Assembly (NCBI RefSeq): GCF_000686045.1
Contig: NZ_JMLV01000014.1
Coordinates: 1-64,000, forward strand
Direction: 5' to 3'
Origin: Fodinicurvata fenggangensis DSM 21160
GTDB lineage: Bacteria > Pseudomonadota > Alphaproteobacteria > Kiloniellales > DSM-21159
DNA length: 64,000 nt
Below are positions 17,872 to 29,417 of this stretch, piece after piece (position 1 is the stretch's first letter; every line of letters begins with the position of its first letter). The notes below the pieces were generated by a model, which was not told the DNA's origin, searched no databases, and saw only the letters and a list, made by a program, of their open reading frames with translations. Both the position numbers and the translations under genes were made by a program.

Positions 17872-17972
17872 AGTAGTTCTCCCTCATATGCGCCGGCGCT
17901 TGGATGGACGGGTGAGGGAGCGGCGAATCCGCCCGCTGCGGATGCAGCGGTCCAGTGCGGACTGTCCCTTCC

Positions 17973-18068
17973 GTTCCCTAACGCCGGCATGATCCGGATC
18001 AGGTTCTAAGGGTTTCCGCTTTGAAACCGCGGCTCTCAGCCCTCATGTCGCATGAGGACACCCCTAGG
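17973..18068 (-). promoter_or_regulatory. TPP riboswitch (THI element) controlling thiY-tenA
   Basis: Read on the minus strand, the element shows the hallmark blocks in order: AGGGGTGTC, ACATGAGGGCTGAGAG, ACCCTTAGAACCTGATCC, and GGATCATGCCGGCGTTAGGGAA. These form the pyrimidine- and pyrophosphate-sensing arms of the thiamin pyrophosphate riboswitch. Binding of TPP should repress thiY-tenA. No clear T-run terminator follows, so control at translation start is more likely than attenuation. Confidence 0.95.
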
Positions 18069-18372
18069 AAGTCATGGGCAGTCTGTGCCCGCCTTCGCTT
18101 TCCGTCAAGCAAAGCCCTGCGAAACGGTTGGCCTGGCCGGGACGCCTGCGTTTCAATTGAAGGCGTGGCGGGGCTGTGCCGCGGCTTCGACAAATGCCGC
18201 CGTCGCGGCTTGCACTGCCCCTGCCCCTGTGATACCAACCGCTCGCACGAACGGGGGCATACCCGTTTCAAGCGTTTCATTTTTTGGTCTCAAGGCAGAG
18301 GCGCCGCCGTATCGAAGCGGTGTTCTGCAACGGGGTTTTAGCGAAAGCGAGCGGTTCGACGTGCCCAGAGGC
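18069..18372. other. Gap between TPP riboswitch and atpH: no gene seen
   Basis: These 304 bases lie between divergent transcripts and should hold the promoters of both the thiY riboswitch RNA and the atp operon. A weak hairpin (18250-18255 with 18262-18267) is followed 12 bases later by a T6 run. I see no convincing RNA gene or conserved reading frame; the atpH frame stays open upstream but loses protein-like character. Confidence 0.5.
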
Positions 18373-20501
<2,129 letters not shown>

Positions 20502-20537
20502 TCGGTCCCCGCATTACGGAAAGTCGGTTGAAGCGAT

Positions 20538-21443
20538 ATGGCTAGCCTCAAGGAGCTGCGCTCCCGGATCAGCAGCGTCAAGTCGACGCAGAAGATAACC
20601 TCGGCCATGAAGATGGTTGCGGCGGCGAAGTTGCGTCGTGCCCAGGAGCAGGTCGAGGCCTCGCGCCCCTATGCGGATCGTATGGCCCGCATGCTCGGGT
20701 CGCTGGCAGGGTCCGTGCAGGGCAGCAACGGTCCGAAGCTGCTGACCGGAACGGGCAAGGATGATGTCCACCTGCTGATCGTGGCCACGGCCGACCGTGG
20801 TCTTTGCGGCGGCTTCAACAGCTCGATCGTGCGGGATGCCCGCAAGCATATCGAGCAGCTCAAGTCCGAGGGCAAGACGGTCAAGATCATCTGTGTAGGA
20901 CGCAAGGGCCGTGACCAGTTGAGGCGGCAGCATGGGAACGACATCCTGGAGACCGTCGAGGGTGTCACCAAACCGCGGCCGACCTTCGACAAGGCTCATG
21001 CCATCGCCCAGGACGTCCTGAACCGCTTCGATCAGGGTGAATTCGATGTCTGCACGCTTTTCTATGCCCGCTTCAAGTCGGCGATCAGTCAGATCGTGAC
21101 CCGCCAGCAGCTCGTGCCCTTCGATGAAGAGCATAGTGCAAACCTGGAAGCGGCCGAGGAAGAGGCGCAGGCTGAAAAGCAGGCCGGGTTCGTGTACGAT
21201 TACGAGCCGGACGAGGAAGAGATCCTGAAGGAACTGCTGCCGCGGAACCTGGCGGTACAGATCTACAAGGCGATCCTCGAGAACAACGCCAGTGAGAACG
21301 GGGCGCGGATGACCGCAATGGACAATGCGACCCGGAATGCCGAGGAAATGATCAAGGACCTGACCCTGGTCTACAACCGGACGCGTCAGGCCGAGATTAC
21401 CAAGGAACTGATTGAAATCATCTCCGCCAAGGAGGCGATGTAG
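20538..21443 (+). CDS. atpG: ATP synthase F1 subunit gamma
   Basis: Gamma is the rotor shaft that turns within the alpha3-beta3 ring. The 301-residue protein has the N-terminal coiled-coil helix ([20 protein letters not shown]) and the conserved C-terminal helix with [19 protein letters not shown] and [14 protein letters not shown] charged insertion around residues 195-225 (Glu-rich) is typical of alphaproteobacterial gamma. It sits 36 bases after atpA. Confidence 0.97.
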   Translation: MASLKELRSRISSVKSTQKITSAMKMVAAAKLRRAQEQVEASRPYADRMARMLGSLAGSVQGSNGPKLLTGTGKDDVHLLIVATADRGLCGGFNSSIVRDARKHIEQLKSEGKTVKIICVGRKGRDQLRRQHGNDILETVEGVTKPRPTFDKAHAIAQDVLNRFDQGEFDVCTLFYARFKSAISQIVTRQQLVPFDEEHSANLEAAEEEAQAEKQAGFVYDYEPDEEEILKELLPRNLAVQIYKAILENNASENGARMTAMDNATRNAEEMIKDLTLVYNRTRQAEITKELIEIISAKEAM

Positions 21444-21484
21444 CGCTGTCTAGGCCGCGCTGGATCGCAGTAGAGGCACGATAA

Positions 21485-22921
<1,437 letters not shown>

Positions 22922-22975
22922 TTGCAGCCCTGAGGCAGGCCGAGGCCCGACAGACAGGATAGAGACGAAAAGGTC

Positions 22976-23386
22976 ATGGAAAAAACGCAGTTCGAACTGG
23001 TTTCACCGGAACAACTTCTCCATTCGGGAGAGGTTGCCATGGTGGTGGTGCCCGGCGCGGAAGGCGACTTCGGCGTCCTGCCACGCCATGCTCCGATGAT
23101 TTCCACCGTTCGGCCGGGTGTCATTTCCGTTTATGAGGAAAACCGCAGTATGGTCAGCCGCCGCATCTTTGTCGGTGGGGGCTTTGCCGAGGTGACCCAG
23201 GAACGCTGCACGGTCCTGGCCGACAGTGTCGAGGCCTTTGACGAGATCGATCGTGGCGCAACCGAGCGGGCACTGAAGGATGCGCGCGAGGACCTGGAAG
23301 ACGCCAAGAACGAGATAGAAAAGACCGAAGCTGCCAAGCAGGTGAATGTCCTGGAAGAAAAACTGAGGGCCCTGGAGACATTCTGA
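22976..23386 (+). CDS. atpC: ATP synthase F1 subunit epsilon
   Basis: Epsilon joins gamma to the c-ring and can inhibit ATP hydrolysis. The 136-residue protein has the N-terminal beta-sandwich (FELVSPEQLLHSGEVAMVVVPGAEGDFGVLPRHAPMI-like pattern, residues 4-41) and a C-terminal helical hairpin rich in Glu/Lys (about 90-136). It is the last gene of the operon and is followed by a clear terminator. Confidence 0.96.
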   Translation: MEKTQFELVSPEQLLHSGEVAMVVVPGAEGDFGVLPRHAPMISTVRPGVISVYEENRSMVSRRIFVGGGFAEVTQERCTVLADSVEAFDEIDRGATERALKDAREDLEDAKNEIEKTEAAKQVNVLEEKLRALETF

Positions 23387-23409
23387 TCCAGCGGGCCCGC
23401 ACCGCACAG

Positions 23410-23447
23410 GCCGCCGCTTGAGCAGGGATGCCAGCGGCGGCTTTTTT
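23410..23447 (+). terminator. Rho-independent terminator of the atp operon
   Basis: A perfect nine-base-pair GC stem (gccgccgct, 23410-23418, with agcggcggc, 23433-23441) has a 14-base loop and is followed directly by six T residues. It lies 23 bases after atpC. Confidence 0.93.
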
Positions 23448-23581
23448 GTTCGCGCCCCTGTCTGCAAGGACGGTCAGCGCAGAATGCCGAGTCAAAGCGT
23501 ACTCTTGCGAGCAATCCTGCTTTTCCCTACATATGCAGGAACCTGCAAAGGGGTGCATGGATTTCAGGAAGGGCGGATAAC

Positions 23582-24415
23582 ATGTCGGCTGGGCACTGGA
23601 CTCTCGATGACATAGACTGGAACAGCTTCGACCGTTCCAAAACCGATCCCGAGATGATCAAGTTGATCAAGGCCGCCAGCCTTGTGGAATACAACGGCGA
23701 TGACTATGCCGACTATCTCTGCAACGTTTTCGGGGACGACCCCGAGTTCCAGGAGGCCGCCCGGCAGTGGGCGGCGGAAGAGGTCCAACACGGCGAAGCC
23801 CTTGGCCGCTGGGCCCAGATGGTCGATCCCGAGTTCGACTTCGACAGCGCCGTAAAACGCTTCCGCGACGGCTTCAGCGTCGATGTGGAAGCCACCTCCT
23901 CCGTGCGCGGTTCACGTTGTGGCGAGCTTGTGGCCCGCTGTATCGTCGAGGTGGGGACCTCATCCTATTACGGGTCCCTGGCGGACAGCACCGAAGAGCC
24001 CGTGCTGAAGGATATCTGCCAGCGCATCGCGGCCGACGAATTGCGCCATTACAAGCTGTTCTACACACATCTGCGCCGCTATCTGGACCATGAGCGCATC
24101 GGTAAGCTGCGGCGCCTGATGATCGCCCTGGGTCGGGTGCGCGAGACCGAGGATGACGAGTTGGCCTATGCCTATTACGCGGCCAATACGCCCGCGAACG
24201 AGGATTACGACCGCAAGCGCTGGAGCAAGGCCTACATGAACCGGGCCCTTGCCATCTACAAGCCGGTCCGTGTCGAGCGGGCAGCCGCCATGACCTGCAA
24301 GGCGGCCGGCCTGAATCCGCGCGGGCGCACGGCACAACTGCTCGCGAAAGCGGCCTATCATCTCATGAAGTCGAAGCAGCGCAGAGCTGAGGCAGCAACG
24401 GCTGCCGCTGCCTGA
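23582..24415 (+). CDS. Ferritin-like di-iron protein, function unknown
   Basis: The 277-residue helical protein has the ferritin-like pattern of two Glu/ExxH pairs: Glu36 (SLVEYNGD), EEVQH (66-70), Glu123 (CIVEVGTS) and DELRH (152-156). These would bind a di-iron centre as in rubrerythrin or fatty-acid desaturase-like proteins. A Lys/Arg-rich, Ala-rich tail follows residue 215. It stands alone after the atp terminator, transcribed on the plus strand, convergent with rppH. The reaction is not known; oxidative-stress defence or a hydroxylation or desaturation are possible. Confidence 0.82.
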   Translation: MSAGHWTLDDIDWNSFDRSKTDPEMIKLIKAASLVEYNGDDYADYLCNVFGDDPEFQEAARQWAAEEVQHGEALGRWAQMVDPEFDFDSAVKRFRDGFSVDVEATSSVRGSRCGELVARCIVEVGTSSYYGSLADSTEEPVLKDICQRIAADELRHYKLFYTHLRRYLDHERIGKLRRLMIALGRVRETEDDELAYAYYAANTPANEDYDRKRWSKAYMNRALAIYKPVRVERAAAMTCKAAGLNPRGRTAQLLAKAAYHLMKSKQRRAEAATAAAA

Positions 24416-24423
24416 ATTTTGGG

Positions 24424-24451
24424 CTGATTTTCCGGGCCTGATTTTCCGGGC
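24424..24451. repeat. Exact tandem repeat, 2 x 14 bp
   Basis: The unit ctgattttccgggc occurs twice head to tail in the 46-base gap between the convergent ferritin-like gene and rppH. No palindrome or gene overlaps it. Confidence 0.85.
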
Positions 24452-24461
24452 GGCCTGCCGT

Positions 24462-25001
24462 TCAGGTCCCGCGCGTACGGATACGCTCTGCCAGGTGGCC
24501 AAATTCGTCCACCACCCGTTCGTAGAGTTTCCGTTTGAATGGCACGATCAACTGGGGTGTCTCGGGCAGGGGGCGCCAATTCCAGGTCGAGAATTCGGCG
24601 TGAGGACCGCCGATATCAATTTCATTCTCATCGCCCAGAAACTTCAGCGCATACCATTTCTGCTGCTGGCCCCGGAAGCGACCGCGCCAGATCTTCGGCA
24701 CCAGGTCATGGGGCAGGTCGTAGCTGAGCCAGTCCCGGCTTTCGGCCAGCAGTTCCGCATTGCGGACACCGGTTTCCTCCTCGAGTTCGCGAAAAAGCGC
24801 CGCACGTGGATCCTCGTCGGGATCAATCCCGCCCTGGGGCATCTGCCAGGCATCGCTGGCCATGTCGATGCGCTGGGCTGTGAAGACTCGCCCATCACGG
24901 TTGAACAGAACGATTCCCACGCCGGGGCGATAGGGAAGCTTTTCGATCTCCTGTGGTGTCAGGGTCAGGTCGCTGTTGGGGTCGTAGGGAGAGTTGGACA
25001 T
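24462..25001 (-). CDS. rppH: RNA pyrophosphohydrolase RppH
   Basis: RppH removes pyrophosphate from the 5' end of transcripts, which opens them to RNase E. The 179-residue Nudix protein has LPYRPGVGIVLFNRDGRVF at the start of the fold and a complete Nudix box (57-79, GGIDPDED then RELEEETGV). The family's WQMPQGG and SYDLP motifs are also present. The ATG at 25001 fits the family start; an upstream ATG at 25064 would add 21 residues. It follows the deacetylase-like gene by 43 bases and ends the envC-ctpA-rppH run. Confidence 0.94.
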   Translation of the reverse strand: MSNSPYDPNSDLTLTPQEIEKLPYRPGVGIVLFNRDGRVFTAQRIDMASDAWQMPQGGIDPDEDPRAALFRELEEETGVRNAELLAESRDWLSYDLPHDLVPKIWRGRFRGQQQKWYALKFLGDENEIDIGGPHAEFSTWNWRPLPETPQLIVPFKRKLYERVVDEFGHLAERIRTRGT

Positions 25002-25044
25002 TCGCTCAGGATGCTTTTCTTGTAACAGGACATTGCATTTACCG

Positions 25045-26595
25045 CTACTGGCGGACAAGTGCACTGAGCGGGGCCAGTTGCACGCCCCGCTCGGGCAATT
25101 GCTCGGTCCAGCTCTGGAGGCGTTCCAGGCTGACCGGATAGGGGCGTGCCACGGCCACGGCCTGGCCTTCAGACAGGGCTGTCCGCTCGGTGGCCGTCAA
25201 ACCGGCATCGATCACGGCCCGGCTGGCGGCCTGCTGATCCAGGATGCGGTCACTGAAAAGCAGGGGCAGCCCGGCAAGGCTTGCGGCTTCGCGCATGGCC
25301 TGCTGGCCTTCCATCGGGTTGCCCAGGAAGACCAGGCCATCCTGGGCCAGGCGTTCGAACAGTGGATCAATGGCACCACGTGCTGCCGTGAAGCCACCGC
25401 CTTCCGTACCGGCCACACCCAGATAGGCACTGCCGCGTGACAGGACCCACTGCAGGCGCTCGGCATTTTCCTGCGGACCCAACTCGGTCAGGATCGCCTG
25501 CGGACCAGGGTCGTCCTCAGGAAAGGTCTCAGGTTCCATGGGCAGGTCCAGCAAGACTTCGTGTCCCTGCGAGCGCGCCAGGGCAATCCATTCGTCGATT
25601 CGGCGCGCATAGGGACTGAAGGACAGAGTGATCTCAGCGGGGAGCTGGCGAATGGCCGCTTCCGTTGCGCCTTCCGACAAACCCAGGCCGGTGATGACAA
25701 TGGCGATCATCGGTTTGTCGGCAGCAGGCTCGAAGGGCTGCGCATAGCGCTGCCAGGCTGGCGTGCCGCTGCGAGGTGTCGTGGCTTCCTGTTCGCTATC
25801 CGCCGGCTCCGCCGGGCTGTCTGGCTGAGGTGGTTCACTCACCTCTTCTGGCGCGACCTCTGTGTCCCTCTCGTCTGCGTCTTCGTCATCTTCGCTGTCC
25901 GCGCTGTCGTCGCGGGCCGGAATTGGCGGCGGTGGCAGGCCGGGCGAGGACTGGGGCGGAGCAAAAGCCGGCTGTTGACGGTCTGCCGCGTCGCCTGTCG
26001 TTGTGTCCTCGTTGTCCGGATCCTCTTTGCTGCCTTCCAGGATGGTTTCTGATTCCTCTGCCAGGTCGGCTTCCGGGGCCTCCTCAGGGGGAGATTTTTC
26101 GGAGGCTGTATCCGGGCTGCCTTCCGTTTCCGATATCTCTTTCTGGACCTCGGCTTCTACTGCTTCGGGTATGTCGGAGGTATCAGGGATGGCTGGGACT
26201 TCCGGTGGTGATGTCGTGTCCTGCAGAGGTTGCGAGTCTTCCTCGCCAGCGTCGATCAGTGGGGCGTCCTGTACCCTGGGGGCGGCTTCGTTCTCACCCC
26301 GCAACTCCGGAGGACGGGTCAGGTCCCCCTCGGCAGTGGCCTGCTGCGATGTGCGTTCCTGCTCGGGATCGGAATCAGCCGCTTCGGGCCCGGGGGTGGG
26401 GTCGTCCTCGGGCCCTTCGGGCAGGACCTCCTGATAGGCAAACTGCTCCTGGGAATAGGATGCCGGTTCGGGTGGCCGGGTGAACAGCCAGACTGCCAGG
26501 ACAGTCAGTCCGGCAAGCAGGATGCCCCAGCCCAGCAGCAGCGCGATCAGCCCTGTTCTTCGCCCTTTGCGCTCAGCGGCCACGTTCTTCCCCAA
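25045..26595 (-). CDS. Divergent polysaccharide deacetylase-like protein (YibQ/DUF610) with long acidic linker
   Basis: The 516-residue protein has a basic N-terminus and one membrane helix (about 15-39), then roughly 240 residues rich in Glu, Asp, Pro, Ser and Thr (about 45-285). The C-terminal domain (about 290-516) matches the divergent polysaccharide deacetylase family (PMIAIVITGLGLSEGAT, GHEVLLDLPMEP, GGFTAARGAIDP). It should sit in the periplasm on a membrane anchor. The usual paired Asp of the first motif is replaced by Thr-Gly and the His of the HLPM motif by Asp, so catalysis is doubtful. Gene order envC-ctpA-this-rppH links it to the cell envelope. Confidence 0.85.
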   Translation of the reverse strand: MGKNVAAERKGRRTGLIALLLGWGILLAGLTVLAVWLFTRPPEPASYSQEQFAYQEVLPEGPEDDPTPGPEAADSDPEQERTSQQATAEGDLTRPPELRGENEAAPRVQDAPLIDAGEEDSQPLQDTTSPPEVPAIPDTSDIPEAVEAEVQKEISETEGSPDTASEKSPPEEAPEADLAEESETILEGSKEDPDNEDTTTGDAADRQQPAFAPPQSSPGLPPPPIPARDDSADSEDDEDADERDTEVAPEEVSEPPQPDSPAEPADSEQEATTPRSGTPAWQRYAQPFEPAADKPMIAIVITGLGLSEGATEAAIRQLPAEITLSFSPYARRIDEWIALARSQGHEVLLDLPMEPETFPEDDPGPQAILTELGPQENAERLQWVLSRGSAYLGVAGTEGGGFTAARGAIDPLFERLAQDGLVFLGNPMEGQQAMREAASLAGLPLLFSDRILDQQAASRAVIDAGLTATERTALSEGQAVAVARPYPVSLERLQSWTEQLPERGVQLAPLSALVRQ

Positions 26596-26629
26596 CCCCC
26601 CTGATCTATCCTGGCGCTTCTGTGCGAGC

Positions 26630-27955
26630 TCAGTTCATTTCCAACTGACTGAGAAGCGACAGGCCGCGCAGAAGATCGAGGGCCCGTGCCAGCTGGTAGT
26701 CCTGCTCGGGATCCCCTTGATCCTCGGGCGAGACCATCGGTTCCTCTTCATCCTCGCTGTTGCCCTGCTCCTGAGAGTCAGGCGTTTCGATTTCCGTGGG
26801 AACCCCGTTATCGAAATCATTCTCCAAATGGCGGGGCAGGTCCTCTTCACGGCGAATGCGGCCGTTGTCCAGTTTCTCCAAGCGTGCCTGCTCTACCAGG
26901 ATATCCGGCTCGATGCCCTTGGCCTGGATCGAGCGGCCGCTGGGCGTGTAATAACGCGCCGTGGTCAGGCGCATGGCACCGTTCCCGGAAAGCGGAATGA
27001 CCGTCTGGACGGATCCCTTTCCGAAGGAGGGGGTGCCCAGGACGATGGCGCGACGATGATCCTGCAGCGCGCCGGCCACGATCTCCGATGCCGATGCCGA
27101 GCCGCCGTTGATCAGGACAACAATGGGCAGGCCTTCTGCCATGTCCCCGCCTTCCGCATTCCAGCGCTGGGCTTCGTCCTCGGTCCGGCCCCGCGTGGAG
27201 ACGATCTCGCCGCGGTCCAGGAAGGCGTCACTGACGCTGATGGCCTGATCCAGGAGGCCGCCGGGATTGTTGCGCATGTCCAGGACAATTCCTTTCATGT
27301 CATCGCCCAGCTCATCACGAATCTCCCCGAATGCTTCCTCGAGTCCGCTCATGGTCTGCTCCGTGAAGGAGGTCAGGCGGATGTAGCCGATGTCCTCCTC
27401 GACTCGGCTGCGCACGGACTGGACCTGGATGATGTCGCGCGTGATCTCCAGGTCAAAGGGCTCTTCGTTGCCGCGCCGGATGGTGACCTCGATGTTCGTG
27501 TCTACGGGCCCGCGCATAAGCTTGACAGCTTCGTTCAGGTTCATGCCCATGATGGGTTCGCCGTCAATGTGCGTGATCAGGTCTCCCGCCTGGACGCCGG
27601 CACGGAAGGCCGGTGTGTCGTCGATGGGCGAAACCACCTTGACCACCCCGTCCTCCATCGTGACCTCGATGCCCAGGCCGCCGAACTCCCCGCGAGTCTG
27701 TTCGCGCATGTCCTTGAAGCTTTCGCTGTCAAGATAGCCCGAATGCGGGTCCAGGTCGGCGAGCATGCCTTCGATCGCGGCTTCGATCAGTTCGCGATCG
27801 CTGACTTCTTCCACGAAATCGGCGCGCACGCGCTCGAAGACTTCACCGAAAAGCTTCAGTTGCTTGTAGGTATCGTCATTTTCCTCGTCTTGGGAAAAGG
27901 CTGGCGCGCTGATCAGAAAAACAGCGGCCAGTGTCACGGATAGGAGAAATCGCAT
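26630..27955 (-). CDS. ctpA: Carboxy-terminal processing protease CtpA (S41)
   Basis: The 441-residue protein has a signal peptide (1-21) and an N-terminal helical segment. A PDZ domain follows (about 85-170, FGGLGIEVTMEDGVVKVVSP, AGVQAGDLITHIDG), then the S41 catalytic domain with Ser in GGSASASEIVAGAL and Lys in SFGKGSVQT. CtpA-type proteases act in the periplasm on envelope proteins such as peptidoglycan hydrolases. A Glu/Asp-rich tail follows. Its ATG overlaps the envC stop by one base (TGATG), so both are likely co-expressed. Confidence 0.95.
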   Translation of the reverse strand: MRFLLSVTLAAVFLISAPAFSQDEENDDTYKQLKLFGEVFERVRADFVEEVSDRELIEAAIEGMLADLDPHSGYLDSESFKDMREQTRGEFGGLGIEVTMEDGVVKVVSPIDDTPAFRAGVQAGDLITHIDGEPIMGMNLNEAVKLMRGPVDTNIEVTIRRGNEEPFDLEITRDIIQVQSVRSRVEEDIGYIRLTSFTEQTMSGLEEAFGEIRDELGDDMKGIVLDMRNNPGGLLDQAISVSDAFLDRGEIVSTRGRTEDEAQRWNAEGGDMAEGLPIVVLINGGSASASEIVAGALQDHRRAIVLGTPSFGKGSVQTVIPLSGNGAMRLTTARYYTPSGRSIQAKGIEPDILVEQARLEKLDNGRIRREEDLPRHLENDFDNGVPTEIETPDSQEQGNSEDEEEPMVSPEDQGDPEQDYQLARALDLLRGLSLLSQLEMN

Positions 27956-29349
27956 CAGCCTTGCGCCTCATTTCTGCTTGTTTCGAGCCACGGCAGGGGG
28001 TCGATGGGTTGGCCGGCCCGCCTCAACTCTATGTAAAGTTCCGGGTCTTCGTCACCCGATTCCTTCATGGAACCGACAGGTTCGCCTGCCATGACCCACT
28101 GGCCAGCTTCCGCCGAAAGGCGGTCGAAGCCAGCCAGGAGGGAATGATATCGTTCGTCATGCTCAATGATCAAGATAAGCCCGTAACGACGGAAGGGGCC
28201 GGCATAGGCCACCTTTCCGTCAAAGGGCGCCACGACCTGTGCAGCCTTGCGTGTACGCAGGATTACACCTTCGGAATCCTCCCCTTCCAGATGGGGATGC
28301 TGGTCGCCAAAACCGGCGGTTACGCTGCCTCGGGCCGGCATCACCAGGCCACCCGGCTGGTCCGGGAAATTGCGCAGGTTTGAGGGCGGCTGGCTGGGCA
28401 GAGCGGCCTGCTGTCGCTCACGTGCTTCGTCGGCTTCCCGTTCCGCGGCTTCGGCTTCCTGCCGTGCGCGTTCCTGGTCGGCGCGGCGTTCCTCTTCCGC
28501 ACGCTGGGCCTCTTCACGCAGCCGCTGGGCACGGGCGGCGGCCTCCGCCGCTGCACGGGCCTCGGCTTCCCGGCGTTTCCGCTCACGCTCGGCCTCGGCC
28601 TCCAGGCTTGCAATCAGATCGCGCAGGTCGTCGGCCTGGTCGGCGAGGGTGTTCAGGCGTTCTTCGGTGCGCGCTCGTTCAGCGCGTGCTTCTTCCTCAA
28701 GGGCGCGCTTGCGTTCGGCCAGGCGTTCAAGTTGCTGCTGCTCGTCCTCCAGTTGGCGGCGCCGCTCTGTCAGCTTGTCGCGCTGGCTGAGAATCTCGGT
28801 TTCCAGCGCCTGTTGTTCCTCAAGTTCCCTGCGTATCGTCGCCGCCTGTCGTTCCATCTGTGGTATGGCATCGCTCAGCAGCATGGCGCTGCGCAGGCTG
28901 TCCAGCGGTTGTCCGGGGGCGCCGAGCACGGCGTCCGGAGGAAAGACGGCAATGCGTTGCAGGGCCGCCAGGGTATCGGCAAGCTGGCCCTTGCGCCGTG
29001 TCAGGGACACATCCAGGCGCAGGGCCCGTACATGATGAACCGCCAGCAGCAGTTCCAGCTGGGTGATCTCTGACTCCAGTTCCTGGACCGAGGCGGCCAC
29101 TTCAACACTCTCGCCACGGACTTCCTGGATTTCCGTTCGCAGGCTTTCCGCCTGTTCCTCGAGTTTGCGGGCCCGCTCGCGGTCACGCTCCAGGGCCCGT
29201 TCCACCTCTTCCAGCTGTTCCCCGGCTTCTTCGGTATCGGCTTCCTCACCCTCCTGCGCCGCGGCGAGTCCCGCGAACGACAGCCATAGCCCGACCGCAA
29301 ACGGCAGTAGAGCGGTCAGTTGGACAAGGTGGGCGGAACGCGACGGCAT
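27955..29349 (-). CDS. envC: Murein hydrolase activator EnvC-like protein
   Basis: The 464-residue protein has an N-terminal signal segment (about 1-31). A long coiled coil with Glu/Arg/Ala heptads follows (about 35-325), then a C-terminal LytM/M23-like domain (about 335-450, GSVTAGFGDQHPHLEGEDSEGVILRT, VVAPFDGKVAYAGPFRRYGLILIIEH). As in EnvC, metal-binding His residues are missing (YHSLLAGF replaces the HxH type), so it should activate amidases instead of cutting murein itself. Role: septal peptidoglycan splitting at the division site. Lies directly upstream of ctpA. Confidence 0.93.
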   Translation of the reverse strand: MPSRSAHLVQLTALLPFAVGLWLSFAGLAAAQEGEEADTEEAGEQLEEVERALERDRERARKLEEQAESLRTEIQEVRGESVEVAASVQELESEITQLELLLAVHHVRALRLDVSLTRRKGQLADTLAALQRIAVFPPDAVLGAPGQPLDSLRSAMLLSDAIPQMERQAATIRRELEEQQALETEILSQRDKLTERRRQLEDEQQQLERLAERKRALEEEARAERARTEERLNTLADQADDLRDLIASLEAEAERERKRREAEARAAAEAAARAQRLREEAQRAEEERRADQERARQEAEAAEREADEARERQQAALPSQPPSNLRNFPDQPGGLVMPARGSVTAGFGDQHPHLEGEDSEGVILRTRKAAQVVAPFDGKVAYAGPFRRYGLILIIEHDERYHSLLAGFDRLSAEAGQWVMAGEPVGSMKESGDEDPELYIELRRAGQPIDPLPWLETSRNEAQG

Positions 29350-29417
29350 CCCCCGGATACTAGAGCAGGAACAGCTACAGTGAAACGGGCAAGATGACAG
29401 GGTAACCTTGGAGTGGC

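Noticed and set aside
18250-18285. Terminator between the riboswitch and atpH
   Set aside because: The stem has only six pairs and the T-run is 12 bases away; evidence is too weak to call.
24424-24451. CRISPR-like repeats
   Set aside because: Only two abutting copies with no spacer, and no cas genes in the window.
27955-28330. Damaged M23 peptidase in EnvC
   Set aside because: Loss of metal ligands is normal for EnvC-type activators, so it is not a sign of decay.
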